Translations under genes and position numbers: made by a program
Shown: positions 7,638 to 14,882 of the stretch, one piece after another
Position numbering within the stretch: the stretch's first letter is position 1
How the letters are laid out: each line of letters starts with the position of its first letter
Assembly (NCBI RefSeq): GCF_004297405.1
Contig: NZ_SCVC01000030.1
Coordinates: 62,001 to 126,000 of the forward strand
Source of the DNA: Reyranella sp.
GTDB taxonomy: Bacteria; Pseudomonadota; Alphaproteobacteria; Reyranellales; Reyranellaceae
Direction of reading: 5' to 3'
DNA length: 64,000 nt
Notes under the pieces: generated by a model
What the model was told of the DNA's origin: nothing
What the model saw: the letters and a program-made list of their open reading frames with translations, nothing else
Databases searched by the model: none

Positions 7638-9038
7638 GTGGCTTGGCGACCATCCTCTTCTTCTGCTGTGGCGCTGCTCGTTGCCGCCGCCGCCGCTTCC
7701 GTGACGCTTGCCGGTGAAGCGAGCGCCCAGAGTGCCAAGCAGGAGCGCCCGATTCCCGCCACGCCGGCGGAGAGCATCACGGCCATCGAGAGCGCCTTCA
7801 CCCTGCCGAAGCCGCCGCCCCTCACCCTGTTTCCGCACTTCCGCGAGCAGATGAAGGACCAGCCTGACTTCCTGCGCGACTCGAAGTTCGACATCAATTT
7901 CCGCAGCTACTATCGCGACGAGGCGACCCGCGGACCGGCCGCCTCGCCCATCAAGGAAGCCTGGGCGGCGGGCGGCTCCGTCTCGTTCGAGACCGGCCGG
8001 CTGTTCGACGTGCTGTCGCTGGGCGCCGTGCTCTACACCTCGCTGCCGATCTACGCGCCGGCGGATCGCGGCAACACCGGGCTGCTGCTCGACAACCAGC
8101 AGGGCTATGCCGCGCTCGGCCAGCTCTACGCCCGCGCGCGCCTGTTCGAGAACCACTACGCCACCGTCGGCCGCTACTACTACGACACGCCGTTCATCGG
8201 GCCGCACGACAACCGCATGTCGCCCAACACCTTCTACGGCTACACGCTGACCGGCACGTTCGGCGACCCCGACAGCGGTCGGCCGGCCTTCCACTATGGC
8301 GGCGGCTGGATCGGCGCGATCAAGCCGCAGGACGCCATCGACTTCCAGGGCATGGCGCGCGCGGCCGGCGCCAACGCCGACTACGGCACGGCGGTGCTGG
8401 GCGGCCGGCTGACCTGGGGCAAGGCCTCGATCGGCGCCATCGAGTACTACACGCAGGACACCATCAACATCTTCTATAGCGAGGCCAAGTACGGGCTGAG
8501 CCCGGCGCCGGATGTCCACCTCCTCGGCGCCGTGCAGTTCGCGGCTCAGAACAGCGTCGGCCAGAACCTGCTGAATGGCGGCACCTATTTCGCCACCAAC
8601 CAGCTCGGCGCCAAGGTCGAGCTGGGTTACGACACGGCGATCCTCACGCTGGGCTACTCCGCCGTGAATCCGGGCTTCGCCATCCAGACGCCGTGGAGCG
8701 CAAACCCGTTTTACACCGATGCGCAGATCCAGGACTTCCAGCGCGCCGGCGAACAGGCCGTGATGGTCGGCGCATCGTACGTCTTCAAGCATCTCGGCCT
8801 GCCCGGTGTGGCGGCGTCGGTCTTCTACTTCAACGGCTGGACCGCCGCCCCCGCCGCCGGCGCGCCGCTGGTCGAGACCGAATGGGACTTCACCCTCGAA
8901 TGGCGGCCGGAGTGGAAGCCGCTGAACGGCCTCTGGTTCCGCGCCCGCTACGGCACCAACTCGGTCTGGCAAGGCGGCAACCTCAACACGACCGAGGAAG
9001 TGCGGCTGATCCTGAACTACAAGGTCAAGCTCTACTGA
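7638..9038 (+). CDS. Outer-membrane porin, OprD-like
   Basis: 466-aa outer-membrane porin. A signal peptide (residues about 1-31, ending GEASA/Q) is followed by a beta-barrel rich in alternating aromatic and small residues, with the OprD-type early motif FDINFRSYYRDEATRG and a final strand ending in KVKLY. OprD-family porins take up small organic acids or amino acids. The start is GTG 7638 with AGGAG nearby. It lies behind a TetR gene, which suggests substrate-induced uptake connected to the divergent oxidoreductase genes; that link is inference. Confidence 0.8.
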   Translation: MAWRPSSSSAVALLVAAAAASVTLAGEASAQSAKQERPIPATPAESITAIESAFTLPKPPPLTLFPHFREQMKDQPDFLRDSKFDINFRSYYRDEATRGPAASPIKEAWAAGGSVSFETGRLFDVLSLGAVLYTSLPIYAPADRGNTGLLLDNQQGYAALGQLYARARLFENHYATVGRYYYDTPFIGPHDNRMSPNTFYGYTLTGTFGDPDSGRPAFHYGGGWIGAIKPQDAIDFQGMARAAGANADYGTAVLGGRLTWGKASIGAIEYYTQDTINIFYSEAKYGLSPAPDVHLLGAVQFAAQNSVGQNLLNGGTYFATNQLGAKVELGYDTAILTLGYSAVNPGFAIQTPWSANPFYTDAQIQDFQRAGEQAVMVGASYVFKHLGLPGVAASVFYFNGWTAAPAAGAPLVETEWDFTLEWRPEWKPLNGLWFRARYGTNSVWQGGNLNTTEEVRLILNYKVKLY

Positions 9039-9066
9039 GAGCCACCCGCGTCATGGCCAGCCCTCG

Positions 9067-10044
9067 TCACGGCCAAACAGGGACGCCGTCCAGGCCTGCG
9101 GTTTCCGGCAGGCCGCAGATCAGGTTCGCATTCTGCACCGCCTGGCCCGCGGCTCCCTTGCCGAGATTGTCGACCACGCCCATCGCGATCACCAGGTTGC
9201 GCTCCGGATCGGCCGCATAGCTGACAAAGGCGAGGTTCGAGCCGGTCGCCCATTTGGTCTGCGGCGGCCTGTCGGTCACGCGGATGAAGGCCCGCCCGGC
9301 GTAGAAGCGCCGGGCCGCGTCCAGGCACTGCTCCGTGGTGGCGCGGCCGCGGCAATAGATGGTCGCGAGAACGCCGCGGGTCATCGGCACCAGGTGCGGC
9401 GTGAACACCAGCCCGGCCGCGCTGCCGCCGCTCAGCCGCTCGATCGTCTTCGCCATCTCGGGCATGTGGGTGTGCTTGAGCAGACCGTAGGGCACCAGGT
9501 TCTCGTTGCTCTCGGCGTAGCCGAACTTGCTGTCGGCGCCGCCGCGGCCGGCACCGGAGATGCCGGTCTTGGCATCGATCACGATGTTGCCGGGCTCGAT
9601 CAGCCTGTCAGCCAGCAGCGGCGCCAGCGCGGTCAGCACCGAAGCGGGGAAGCAGCCGGGGTTGGCAACGCGAGTCTGGCGCTCGATCTCTGCCGGCCAG
9701 ACATCGGCCAGGCCATAGGCCCAGCCCTCGACGTAGCGGTGGTCGCCGCCGATATCGACGATCTTCACGTCCCGAGGCACGCGCGCCAGCGCCTCGGCCG
9801 AAGCGCCGGTGGGCAGCGACGCGAACAGCACGTCGAGCTTCGGCAGGGTCGCAGGGTCCCACTTCTCGATCACCAGGTCGGCCAGCCTGGCCGGCACACC
9901 CGGGAAGCGGTCCACCAGACGGCTGCCGGCGCTGCCTTCGCCTGCGGCGTAGACCAGCTCGAAGGAAGGGTGGCTCGCGACCAGGCGCATCGCCTCGCCG
10001 CCGCCAAAACCGCTGATGCCGACAATGCCGACGCGAATGCTCAT
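9067..10044 (-). CDS. argC: N-acetyl-gamma-glutamyl-phosphate reductase
   Basis: 325-aa ArgC. It catalyses the NADPH-dependent reduction of N-acetyl-glutamyl-phosphate to the semialdehyde, the third step of arginine synthesis, in the cytoplasm. Seen in the sequence: N-terminal Rossmann glycine motif GIVGISGFGGGEAMR, the active-site Cys in ANPGCFPAS, and the conserved HTHMPE segment. The gene is isolated from other arg genes here. Upstream is a 250-nt leader with an Arg-codon-rich peptide frame and an intrinsic terminator, so expression is probably controlled by attenuation. Confidence 0.95.
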   Translation of the reverse strand: MSIRVGIVGISGFGGGEAMRLVASHPSFELVYAAGEGSAGSRLVDRFPGVPARLADLVIEKWDPATLPKLDVLFASLPTGASAEALARVPRDVKIVDIGGDHRYVEGWAYGLADVWPAEIERQTRVANPGCFPASVLTALAPLLADRLIEPGNIVIDAKTGISGAGRGGADSKFGYAESNENLVPYGLLKHTHMPEMAKTIERLSGGSAAGLVFTPHLVPMTRGVLATIYCRGRATTEQCLDAARRFYAGRAFIRVTDRPPQTKWATGSNLAFVSYAADPERNLVIAMGVVDNLGKGAAGQAVQNANLICGLPETAGLDGVPVWP

Positions 10045-10080
10045 GATGGTGTCCTTCCGTGGATGAGGTGGGGTTTGGGC

Positions 10081-10116
10081 AAAAGAAAACCCCCGAAGCC
10101 GAGGGCTGCGGGGGTT
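10081..10116 (-). terminator. Intrinsic terminator/attenuator in the argC leader
   Basis: On the minus strand an 8-bp perfect stem AACCCCCG/CGGGGGTT (10109-10116 with 10088-10095) encloses a second stem AGCC/GGCT with a 3-nt loop, and is followed at once by TTTTCTTTT. It lies 37 nt before the argC start, in the argC transcript, so it must act as an attenuator rather than as the end of a gene. GGCTGCG at 10196-10202 (minus strand, upstream) can pair with CGCAGCC of the terminator at 10104-10110 and break it. Confidence 0.8.
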
Positions 10117-10153
10117 CAGGAACGCGGGCCGGAGCCGCTCCGGCGGGTGGGAC

Positions 10154-10267
10154 CTACGGTGAGGCCATCACCACACGGACGGACGCCGAACGACGCGCAG
10201 CCTGAAGAGCCGCCGCTTGGGTGCAGCGGCGTCGGCGTCGGTCGCAAAGGGTCCGGTTCCTGAGCAT
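10154..10267 (-). CDS. Arg-rich leader peptide of argC (37 aa)
   Basis: Short frame beginning MLRNRTLCDRRRRRC and ending RVVMASP with TAG. Codons 10-14 are five consecutive Arg codons (10226-10240), with Arg also at 3, 5, 25, 26 and 31. It lies 110 nt upstream of argC and ends 38 nt before the terminator stem. By analogy with trp, his and leu leaders, ribosome stalling at the Arg run when charged tRNA-Arg is short would free GGCTGCG (10196-10202) to disrupt the terminator. The ribosome site is poor, but the promoter spacing predicts a leaderless transcript starting at the ATG, as reported for alphaproteobacterial trp leaders. Confidence 0.7.
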   Translation of the reverse strand: MLRNRTLCDRRRRRCTQAAALQAARRSASVRVVMASP

Positions 10268-10275
10268 GTGCTTCG

Positions 10276-10304
10276 ACACTGTCGCTGCCCTCATTGATCG
10301 TCAA
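10276..10304 (-). promoter_or_regulatory. Candidate promoter of the argC leader
   Basis: On the minus strand TTGACG at 10299-10304, a 17-nt spacer, then CAGTGT at 10276-10281. The -35 is good and the -10 is weak. Transcription would start near 10267-10269, which is the ATG of the Arg-rich leader peptide. No operator-like palindrome is seen here. Confidence 0.4.
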
Positions 10305-10311
10305 GGGCGAA

Positions 10312-10354
10312 TGTTTGCTAGTCTCGCGTCCATGGCACTGATCTTCAGAACGGC
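10312..10354. repeat. 43-bp direct repeat, copy 1
   Basis: Starts TGTTTGCTAG and ends CAGAACGGC. It is identical over 43 bp to 11119-11161. It includes the upstream sequence and first eight codons (MALIFRTA) of the GNAT gene. The two copies bracket a segment of about 765 bp holding one gene. Confidence 0.9.
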
Positions 10355-10397
10355 TTCGAGCGAGGGCGCAGGTTTCTTGGGGGAAGACTTGGGATGA
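10332..10397 (+). pseudogene. Truncated duplicate of the GNAT gene start (21 codons)
   Basis: ATG 10332 reads MALIFRTA exactly as the intact acetyltransferase at 11139, then continues into unrelated codons and stops at TGA 10395-10397. The stop overlaps the ATG of the next gene as ATGA, so this remnant may now serve as a translational leader for it. Confidence 0.7.
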
Positions 10398-11065
10398 ACA
10401 CACCGAAGTCGAGAAAGCCGAGGCGCTACATTGCACCGGGGTTAAACGCCGATCCTGCAGACGAGGAGGGAAACTACGAACCGTCCATCCTTCAGCCATT
10501 CCTGGCCGAAGTCATGGGCAACATACTCACGCTGTGGCCTCACATCGAAGGGCACATGATCATAATCTTCAGCGAACTGATCGGCGCCGAGGATGTTGGA
10601 AACGCCCGCCTCATGTTTCGGAGCATCATCAACCAAAAAGCTCGTATCAGCGTCATGAAGGCGATGCTGGAGAAATCTCCCGACCACATCGAAACGAGCG
10701 ACTGGTACGATCGCATCATCGATGAGTTTGCCGCGCTTAACCGGATCCGAAACATCTATGCCCATGGCCTGTGGTACACGCATAAGCAGACGCAGCGCCT
10801 CTACCTTGACGAGGAGACGGACAACTACGAGTCCCGCGGCCCGAGACGCGAGGTAAAGGTGGCAGAACTGCAAGCGCTGGCCGAAAGAATGTCAGCATTC
10901 GTCGATGCGCTAGAGGCACATTTCACGGAGAAGGGCTACCCGTCCGTGTCAGAGCCATCCTCTCAAATACAGCCTCAGCAATCATCCGCAGACGGCCCCG
11001 AGGAGCGCAATCCGGAAGACTCTCCTCCAGAACGCGGCCCCCCTCCTCGATCATCTCGAGACTGA
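10394..11065 (+). CDS. Unknown protein with a HEPN-like RNxxxH motif
   Basis: 223-aa mostly helical protein. Residues 119-124 are R-N-I-Y-A-H, in the context NRIRNIYAHGLW, which fits the RNxxxH (Rx4H) pattern of HEPN domains, many of which are RNases or partners of nucleotidyltransferases. The C-terminal 40 residues are Pro/Glu/Ser-rich and disordered. The motif alone is weak proof. No nucleotidyltransferase partner is adjacent. The gene lies inside a segment flanked by perfect 43-bp direct repeats, and its ATG overlaps the stop of the truncated GNAT copy, so it is an insert expressed from the host gene start. Confidence 0.65.
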   Translation: MNTPKSRKPRRYIAPGLNADPADEEGNYEPSILQPFLAEVMGNILTLWPHIEGHMIIIFSELIGAEDVGNARLMFRSIINQKARISVMKAMLEKSPDHIETSDWYDRIIDEFAALNRIRNIYAHGLWYTHKQTQRLYLDEETDNYESRGPRREVKVAELQALAERMSAFVDALEAHFTEKGYPSVSEPSSQIQPQQSSADGPEERNPEDSPPERGPPPRSSRD

Positions 11066-11118
11066 CTTCAATTTCCGACCTGTCATGCTTGCCGTGCCGG
11101 TTGCACTGGCGGGTGTTT

Positions 11119-11161
11119 TGTTTGCTAGTCTCGCGTCCATGGCACTGATCTTCAGAACGGC
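11119..11161. repeat. 43-bp direct repeat, copy 2
   Basis: Identical to 10312-10354. This copy is joined to the complete GNAT gene, so it restores the gene start downstream of the insert. Confidence 0.9.
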
Positions 11162-11660
11162 GATGCTTTCGGAGGGCAAAGAGGTCGCGCGCATCATAGG
11201 CGACGCCTTCACGCCCTATGTCCGCGCTTTGGGGCGCGAGTGGCCTGCCGAAGGAACGCCCGAGTATGCCGAGAGGTGGAAGCACTTCGTGGCGGAAATC
11301 GAGCGCGGCGACGTCTACGTTGCAGTGGAGGGTGATCCGGAGGGCGAGCGCATCGTCGGTGCCGCGCGGACGAAGCCGCAGGAGGAAGACCTCTACATCG
11401 ACCAGATCGCCGTCGATCCGGCGCAGCAGGGCACCGGCGTCGGGAGCTGGATGCTGCAGCGCATCGACGAGCTGGCGCGAGCGCGCGGCCTGGGCGGCCT
11501 GTCGCTCATCACCGCCGAGATGGCCGTGGCCAACATTCGCCTCTACGAACGGCACGGCTTCGAGATCGTGCGCCGCGGCCTGGTCGACCACGGGCTCGAC
11601 CCGCATCCCCGGGTCTACATGGTGAAGTCGTTTCGGGTCGTGGCGTCTAGCGCGGAGTAA
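11139..11660 (+). CDS. GNAT-family N-acetyltransferase
   Basis: 173-aa Gcn5-related acetyltransferase. The acetyl-CoA motif is IDQIAVDPAQQGTGVGSWML (motif A, Q/RxxGxG/A) and the final NIRLYERHGFEIV (motif B) is present. It transfers acetyl from acetyl-CoA to an unknown amine. ATG 11139 is chosen because MALIFRTA is the natural start duplicated 807 bp upstream; an upstream in-frame ATG at 11085 lies outside the repeat. The 3' end overlaps the convergent phage primase gene by 14 bp. Confidence 0.88.
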   Translation: MALIFRTAMLSEGKEVARIIGDAFTPYVRALGREWPAEGTPEYAERWKHFVAEIERGDVYVAVEGDPEGERIVGAARTKPQEEDLYIDQIAVDPAQQGTGVGSWMLQRIDELARARGLGGLSLITAEMAVANIRLYERHGFEIVRRGLVDHGLDPHPRVYMVKSFRVVASSAE

Positions 11661-12603
11661 CCTCCGCGTTGGCGAGAAGCGCCCTCACCTCCGCCGCCGT
11701 CAGGTCCGCGGGATCGCATCCCTCGTAAGGCAGCTCGATGGGATGGAACCGTGTCCCGGGCAGCGCGCGTAAAAGCTTGTCGCGGGCGCGGGCACCGGCG
11801 GCGTCGCGGTCGAACATCGGCAGGATGGTCCGCACGCCGCGCAGCCGCGCGATCTTCGCCGGCCCGAGCGACGCGGTGAGCGGGCAGACGACGTTGCGCC
11901 AGACCTCGTAGACGCGCGCGAGATCGAACACCGATTCGACCACGACCAGCGGCCGTTCGGGATCGGCCCACGACTCGCCCAGCCAGACCTCGGGGCTGCA
12001 GCGACCGTCGAGCGTGTACATGAGATAGCGCAGGGTGACGTGATCGTGGATCGTGCGGCCGTGCAGCCCGCGCAGGCGGCCGTGATGGTCGCGCACGGGA
12101 AAGCAGAGGCGCTGGCGCAGCGGATCGAAGCGCAGGTCGAGCGCGCGCGCCACCTCATAGGGAACGCGGCGCGCGGCGAGATAGGGATGCACTTCGCCGT
12201 CTGCATGAGCGGGCTCGAACTCCGCGAGCCAGGACTCGGGGAACACGAAATCCTCGCGCTGCCCCCACGTTCGTTCGTCGAGCGAAGGTGTATGGCCGGC
12301 CGCCGGGCTCCCTGTTGCCAGCAATGCCAGCGCCGCCTTGAAGTCCGGACGCCGCCCGCTCGCCCTCTGCCGCTCGAGATGCCGCATCTCATAGAGAAGA
12401 TCGAACGCCGTCCCATGCCACTGACAACTGAAGCAGTTGCAAAGACCGTCCTGAAGCTTGAGCCCAAAACTCCCCCGCCCCGACCCGTCGCGATGTCGCC
12501 AAGGTCCCAACGGACACGCCCCCGTCACCCATCCCGCCCGACGCGTCTGCGGCATCGCGAGCCCGAGACAGCGCAGGAAGCTCGTTGCCGTGTCGAGATT
12601 CAT
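11647..12603 (-). CDS. Phage DNA primase (CHC2 zinc finger and Toprim)
   Basis: 318-aa primase-like protein. Residues 30-60 hold a CHC2-type zinc site (C30, H37, C57, C60), and the second half holds a Toprim domain (VVVESVFDLA with the catalytic Glu, then MFDRDAAG with the DxD pair). It would make RNA primers for the phage replisome and work with the DnaB-like helicase at 14883-16154. Start ATG 12603 (MNLDTATSFL) is taken because the upstream extension is encoded by a dispersed repeat. It is the last gene of the minus-strand phage block. Confidence 0.85.
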   Translation of the reverse strand: MNLDTATSFLRCLGLAMPQTRRAGWVTGACPLGPWRHRDGSGRGSFGLKLQDGLCNCFSCQWHGTAFDLLYEMRHLERQRASGRRPDFKAALALLATGSPAAGHTPSLDERTWGQREDFVFPESWLAEFEPAHADGEVHPYLAARRVPYEVARALDLRFDPLRQRLCFPVRDHHGRLRGLHGRTIHDHVTLRYLMYTLDGRCSPEVWLGESWADPERPLVVVESVFDLARVYEVWRNVVCPLTASLGPAKIARLRGVRTILPMFDRDAAGARARDKLLRALPGTRFHPIELPYEGCDPADLTAAEVRALLANAEVTPR

Positions 12604-12620
12604 GGTGGGCTTCACTTGTT

Positions 12621-12712
12621 CTGTCGTCCTGAGCGCAGCGAAGGACCTCATCGCCGCCAGCCACGCACACGGCAAACGCCATGAGATCCTTCGCTACGCT
12701 CAGGATGACAAG
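12621..12712. repeat. Dispersed inverted repeat family B, copy 1
   Basis: Imperfect inverted repeat. Left arm CTGTCGTCCTGAGCGCAGCG with GAAGGACCTCAT; right arm ATGAGATCCTTCGC with CGCTCAGGATGACAAG. A second copy is at 49157-49237. It separates the primase gene from the next minus-strand gene. No coding role. Confidence 0.85.
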
Positions 12713-12742
12713 GACGTGCGCGCCGCTAGGAAGACGCTCCCG

Positions 12743-13120
12743 TCACACCCGCTTGTGCAGCGTGATCGCCCGCGTCTCGCTGCGTGAGATGTCGAGCACC
12801 TGCTCCTTCTGATCGCCGGTCAGATGACGGTCGATGTCGGCGAGGTTCACCCGAGCGATGCGCAGGAACGTCTCGCTGCCGAGCAGCGCCGCCAGCCGCG
12901 GCATGTCCTTGACCGCGCGCACCGTCCGCCCCTCCGCCTCGACCTCGACGAAGAAGTGCCGGCCGTTCTTCACCGCGAGATCGTCGGCCACCAGCTTGTC
13001 GCGCACGACGCCGAGCCGGCTCTCGAAGTCGCGGATCAGCCGGCGCGCGCTCTCGACATGCTCCTGCAGGAGCCCAAGCGCATCGATTTCCTTGGCGAGG
13101 GTATCAGTCGTCCGGGGCAC
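12743..13120 (-). CDS. Hypothetical phage protein (125 aa)
   Basis: 125-aa charged helical protein, start GTG 13120 with AAGGAGG 7 nt upstream. It has a likely coiled-coil N-terminus (LLQEHVESARRLIRDFESRL), a central beta segment (RHFFVEVEAEGRTVRAV) and ends ITLHKRV. No family recognised. It sits between DnaB-like helicase and primase in the replication module, same strand, so a replication or regulatory role is possible but not shown. Confidence 0.65.
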   Translation of the reverse strand: MPRTTDTLAKEIDALGLLQEHVESARRLIRDFESRLGVVRDKLVADDLAVKNGRHFFVEVEAEGRTVRAVKDMPRLAALLGSETFLRIARVNLADIDRHLTGDQKEQVLDISRSETRAITLHKRV

Positions 13121-13532
13121 CGTGATCCTCCTTGATCGTGTGCGATGTGACGATGCCCAACGCTACGCAACGCGGAGGAGATGGCAAATTAATTCGCCAA
13201 TGAGATGCTTTGAACTGCGTTTAGCGTTGTACAGACGATGCCCTCTCCTTCCGACGCCTAGGCAGCCGGTAACTCAGGACGAGAGAACTTCCGTCTCCAA
13301 TTCATGCCCTTTCCATTGCCTTCCGACTGGACTCTGCGTGTGGAATCGAAGGCATACTCAACGCGGCATACAGTGCATGAGATGGTTGGTGCTTGGAAAA
13401 CATTTGTCAGAAATACCGATCCAGCGATAGGTGCCAGTCAATCTCGTGAGCTGCTTGGGGCCACCTCAGTTGCACCTAGTCATCTTTGGAGTGATTTCGG
13501 CGTCTAATGATGATCAATCAGGGAGGATATGA
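13121..13532. other. AT-richer gap with one doubtful small frame
   Basis: Base composition drops here compared with the flanking phage genes. The only candidate on the plus strand is 13304-13507 (67 codons starting MPFPLPSDWTLRVESKAYS). Its composition looks protein-like, but it has no ribosome site and could be a gene remnant. No promoter or hairpin stands out. Confidence 0.35.
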
Positions 13533-13991
13533 ATGGCTAACGTCATGGGAGGCATAAGCGCCTTTACTGGACTGATTGGAATGGCGCGAGGTCTGAAGGA
13601 CATCAATGACGCAGTCGTCCGTAACGAAGCAATTTACGAACTGACGGGGAAGCTTCTTGACGCCCAACAGGAGTACGCGGAGCAGATTGAGAAAGTAAGG
13701 GCGTTAGAAGCAAAATTGGCCAGCTACGAAAACTGGGAAAGTGAAAAAGAGCGTTACGAGCTGACGGAAGATGAGTACTCGAAAGTCATAACATATAGCC
13801 TTAAGGAAGGAGCGCAGCCGTCAGAGCCCTCGCATTCCATATGTCCAGACTGCTACCAGCAACGGAAGAAGTCGATAATCCAACCTGAGCGCCGAGTTGG
13901 AGGAACCGAGACACTTGTGTGTCGTGTCTGCGGGTGGGAAGCCTTCAAGTCTGGCTTTGCCACAAGCAGAAACGCGAACTCGCGAAGGTGA
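13533..13991 (+). CDS. Coiled-coil protein with C-terminal zinc ribbon
   Basis: 152 aa. An N-terminal Gly/Met-rich segment (MGGISAFTGLIGMARGLKD) is followed by a long acidic coiled coil (residues about 25-85) and a C-terminal zinc ribbon with CPDC near residue 107 and CRVCGW near 132. Similar architectures occur in uncharacterised proteins of mobile elements. The gene has lower GC than its neighbours and points opposite to the phage genes, so it looks like a late insertion. A GGAGGATATGA site lies upstream of ATG 13533. Function unknown. Confidence 0.75.
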   Translation: MANVMGGISAFTGLIGMARGLKDINDAVVRNEAIYELTGKLLDAQQEYAEQIEKVRALEAKLASYENWESEKERYELTEDEYSKVITYSLKEGAQPSEPSHSICPDCYQQRKKSIIQPERRVGGTETLVCRVCGWEAFKSGFATSRNANSRR

Positions 13992-14257
13992 TCAGAACGC
14001 AACAAGGGGCTCAAGGGTTGCTCTGCGAGGTGATACGCGAAGCGGTACTATTCGAGATTCTTGGTGCCGGGCAATCGTCATCAACCTGACTGTTGCCAAT
14101 GTCTTTCACAGCTAGCGACGGCTCATACCTAGAATGCTTGGCCTCGCTATCGAAGGGCGCGGGTGTGCCAGACTCCTCGCCGACCATGAGGGCGGCTTGC
14201 AATACTATGGTCCAAGACTCATGCTCTTCAAGCAAGCGGGAGTGGTGGGGCCAGGAA

Positions 14258-14779
14258 ATGTTCAACATAAAAACCTCGCGGGATTTCTACAAGAAACTGC
14301 TCGAAGATTTCGCCGATCTTCAAGACAACCCGACGTCGGCGCGTATTGCAATCAACTGCTCCATCACCGCTTATCACATGCATGAATGGATATGGGGCGA
14401 TTGGCTTAAGAGCGACCATGGGACGTGGAGGATTCTTGGTATCCGCGACAAGGTGACTTTTATTAACTGGCTAGACAGCAGCGCACCCTACTTTCAACTC
14501 ATGCAGGACATCTGCAACGGGAGTAAGCATTTCGACCGCAGGACCAGTCAACAGACGAAAGTCGCGGGCGCCTTCGATAGCGCCGCCTTCGATAGATCAG
14601 CGTTCGATACTCAGCGTCTCGAGATCGAAGTACAACAAGATGATCTCAAGGCTTGGATTGCAGCGGAGATCGTGATCGAGAGCGTTGTCCAATTCTGGAG
14701 AGACTTCCTCCTGAAGCATAGTCCGTTCAAGGACAACATGCCGACTGCCCGAGTGCATTTCACCGACTTCAAGTCTTAG
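14258..14779 (+). CDS. Hypothetical protein (173 aa), AT-richer insert
   Basis: Starts MFNIKTSRDFYKKLLEDFAD with AGGAA directly before ATG 14258; a frame open further upstream to 14093 lacks a ribosome site. Helical, with NCSITAYHMHEWIWGDWLKS and QDICNGSKHFDR, a pattern of conserved His, Trp and Asn seen in uncharacterised bacterial proteins. No family named. Lower GC and plus orientation match the neighbouring gene at 13533, so both probably arrived together between helicase and the 125-aa gene. Confidence 0.65.
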   Translation: MFNIKTSRDFYKKLLEDFADLQDNPTSARIAINCSITAYHMHEWIWGDWLKSDHGTWRILGIRDKVTFINWLDSSAPYFQLMQDICNGSKHFDRRTSQQTKVAGAFDSAAFDRSAFDTQRLEIEVQQDDLKAWIAAEIVIESVVQFWRDFLLKHSPFKDNMPTARVHFTDFKS

Positions 14780-14882
14780 ATATACCTTCGCAAAGTATGG
14801 CAGGTGGGTGCCTCGCCAAACGAAGCTCGGAAGCGCCAAGCTTGTACGCCTGTTCGCTCTCCGTCGTTTCCGTAGATTCAAT

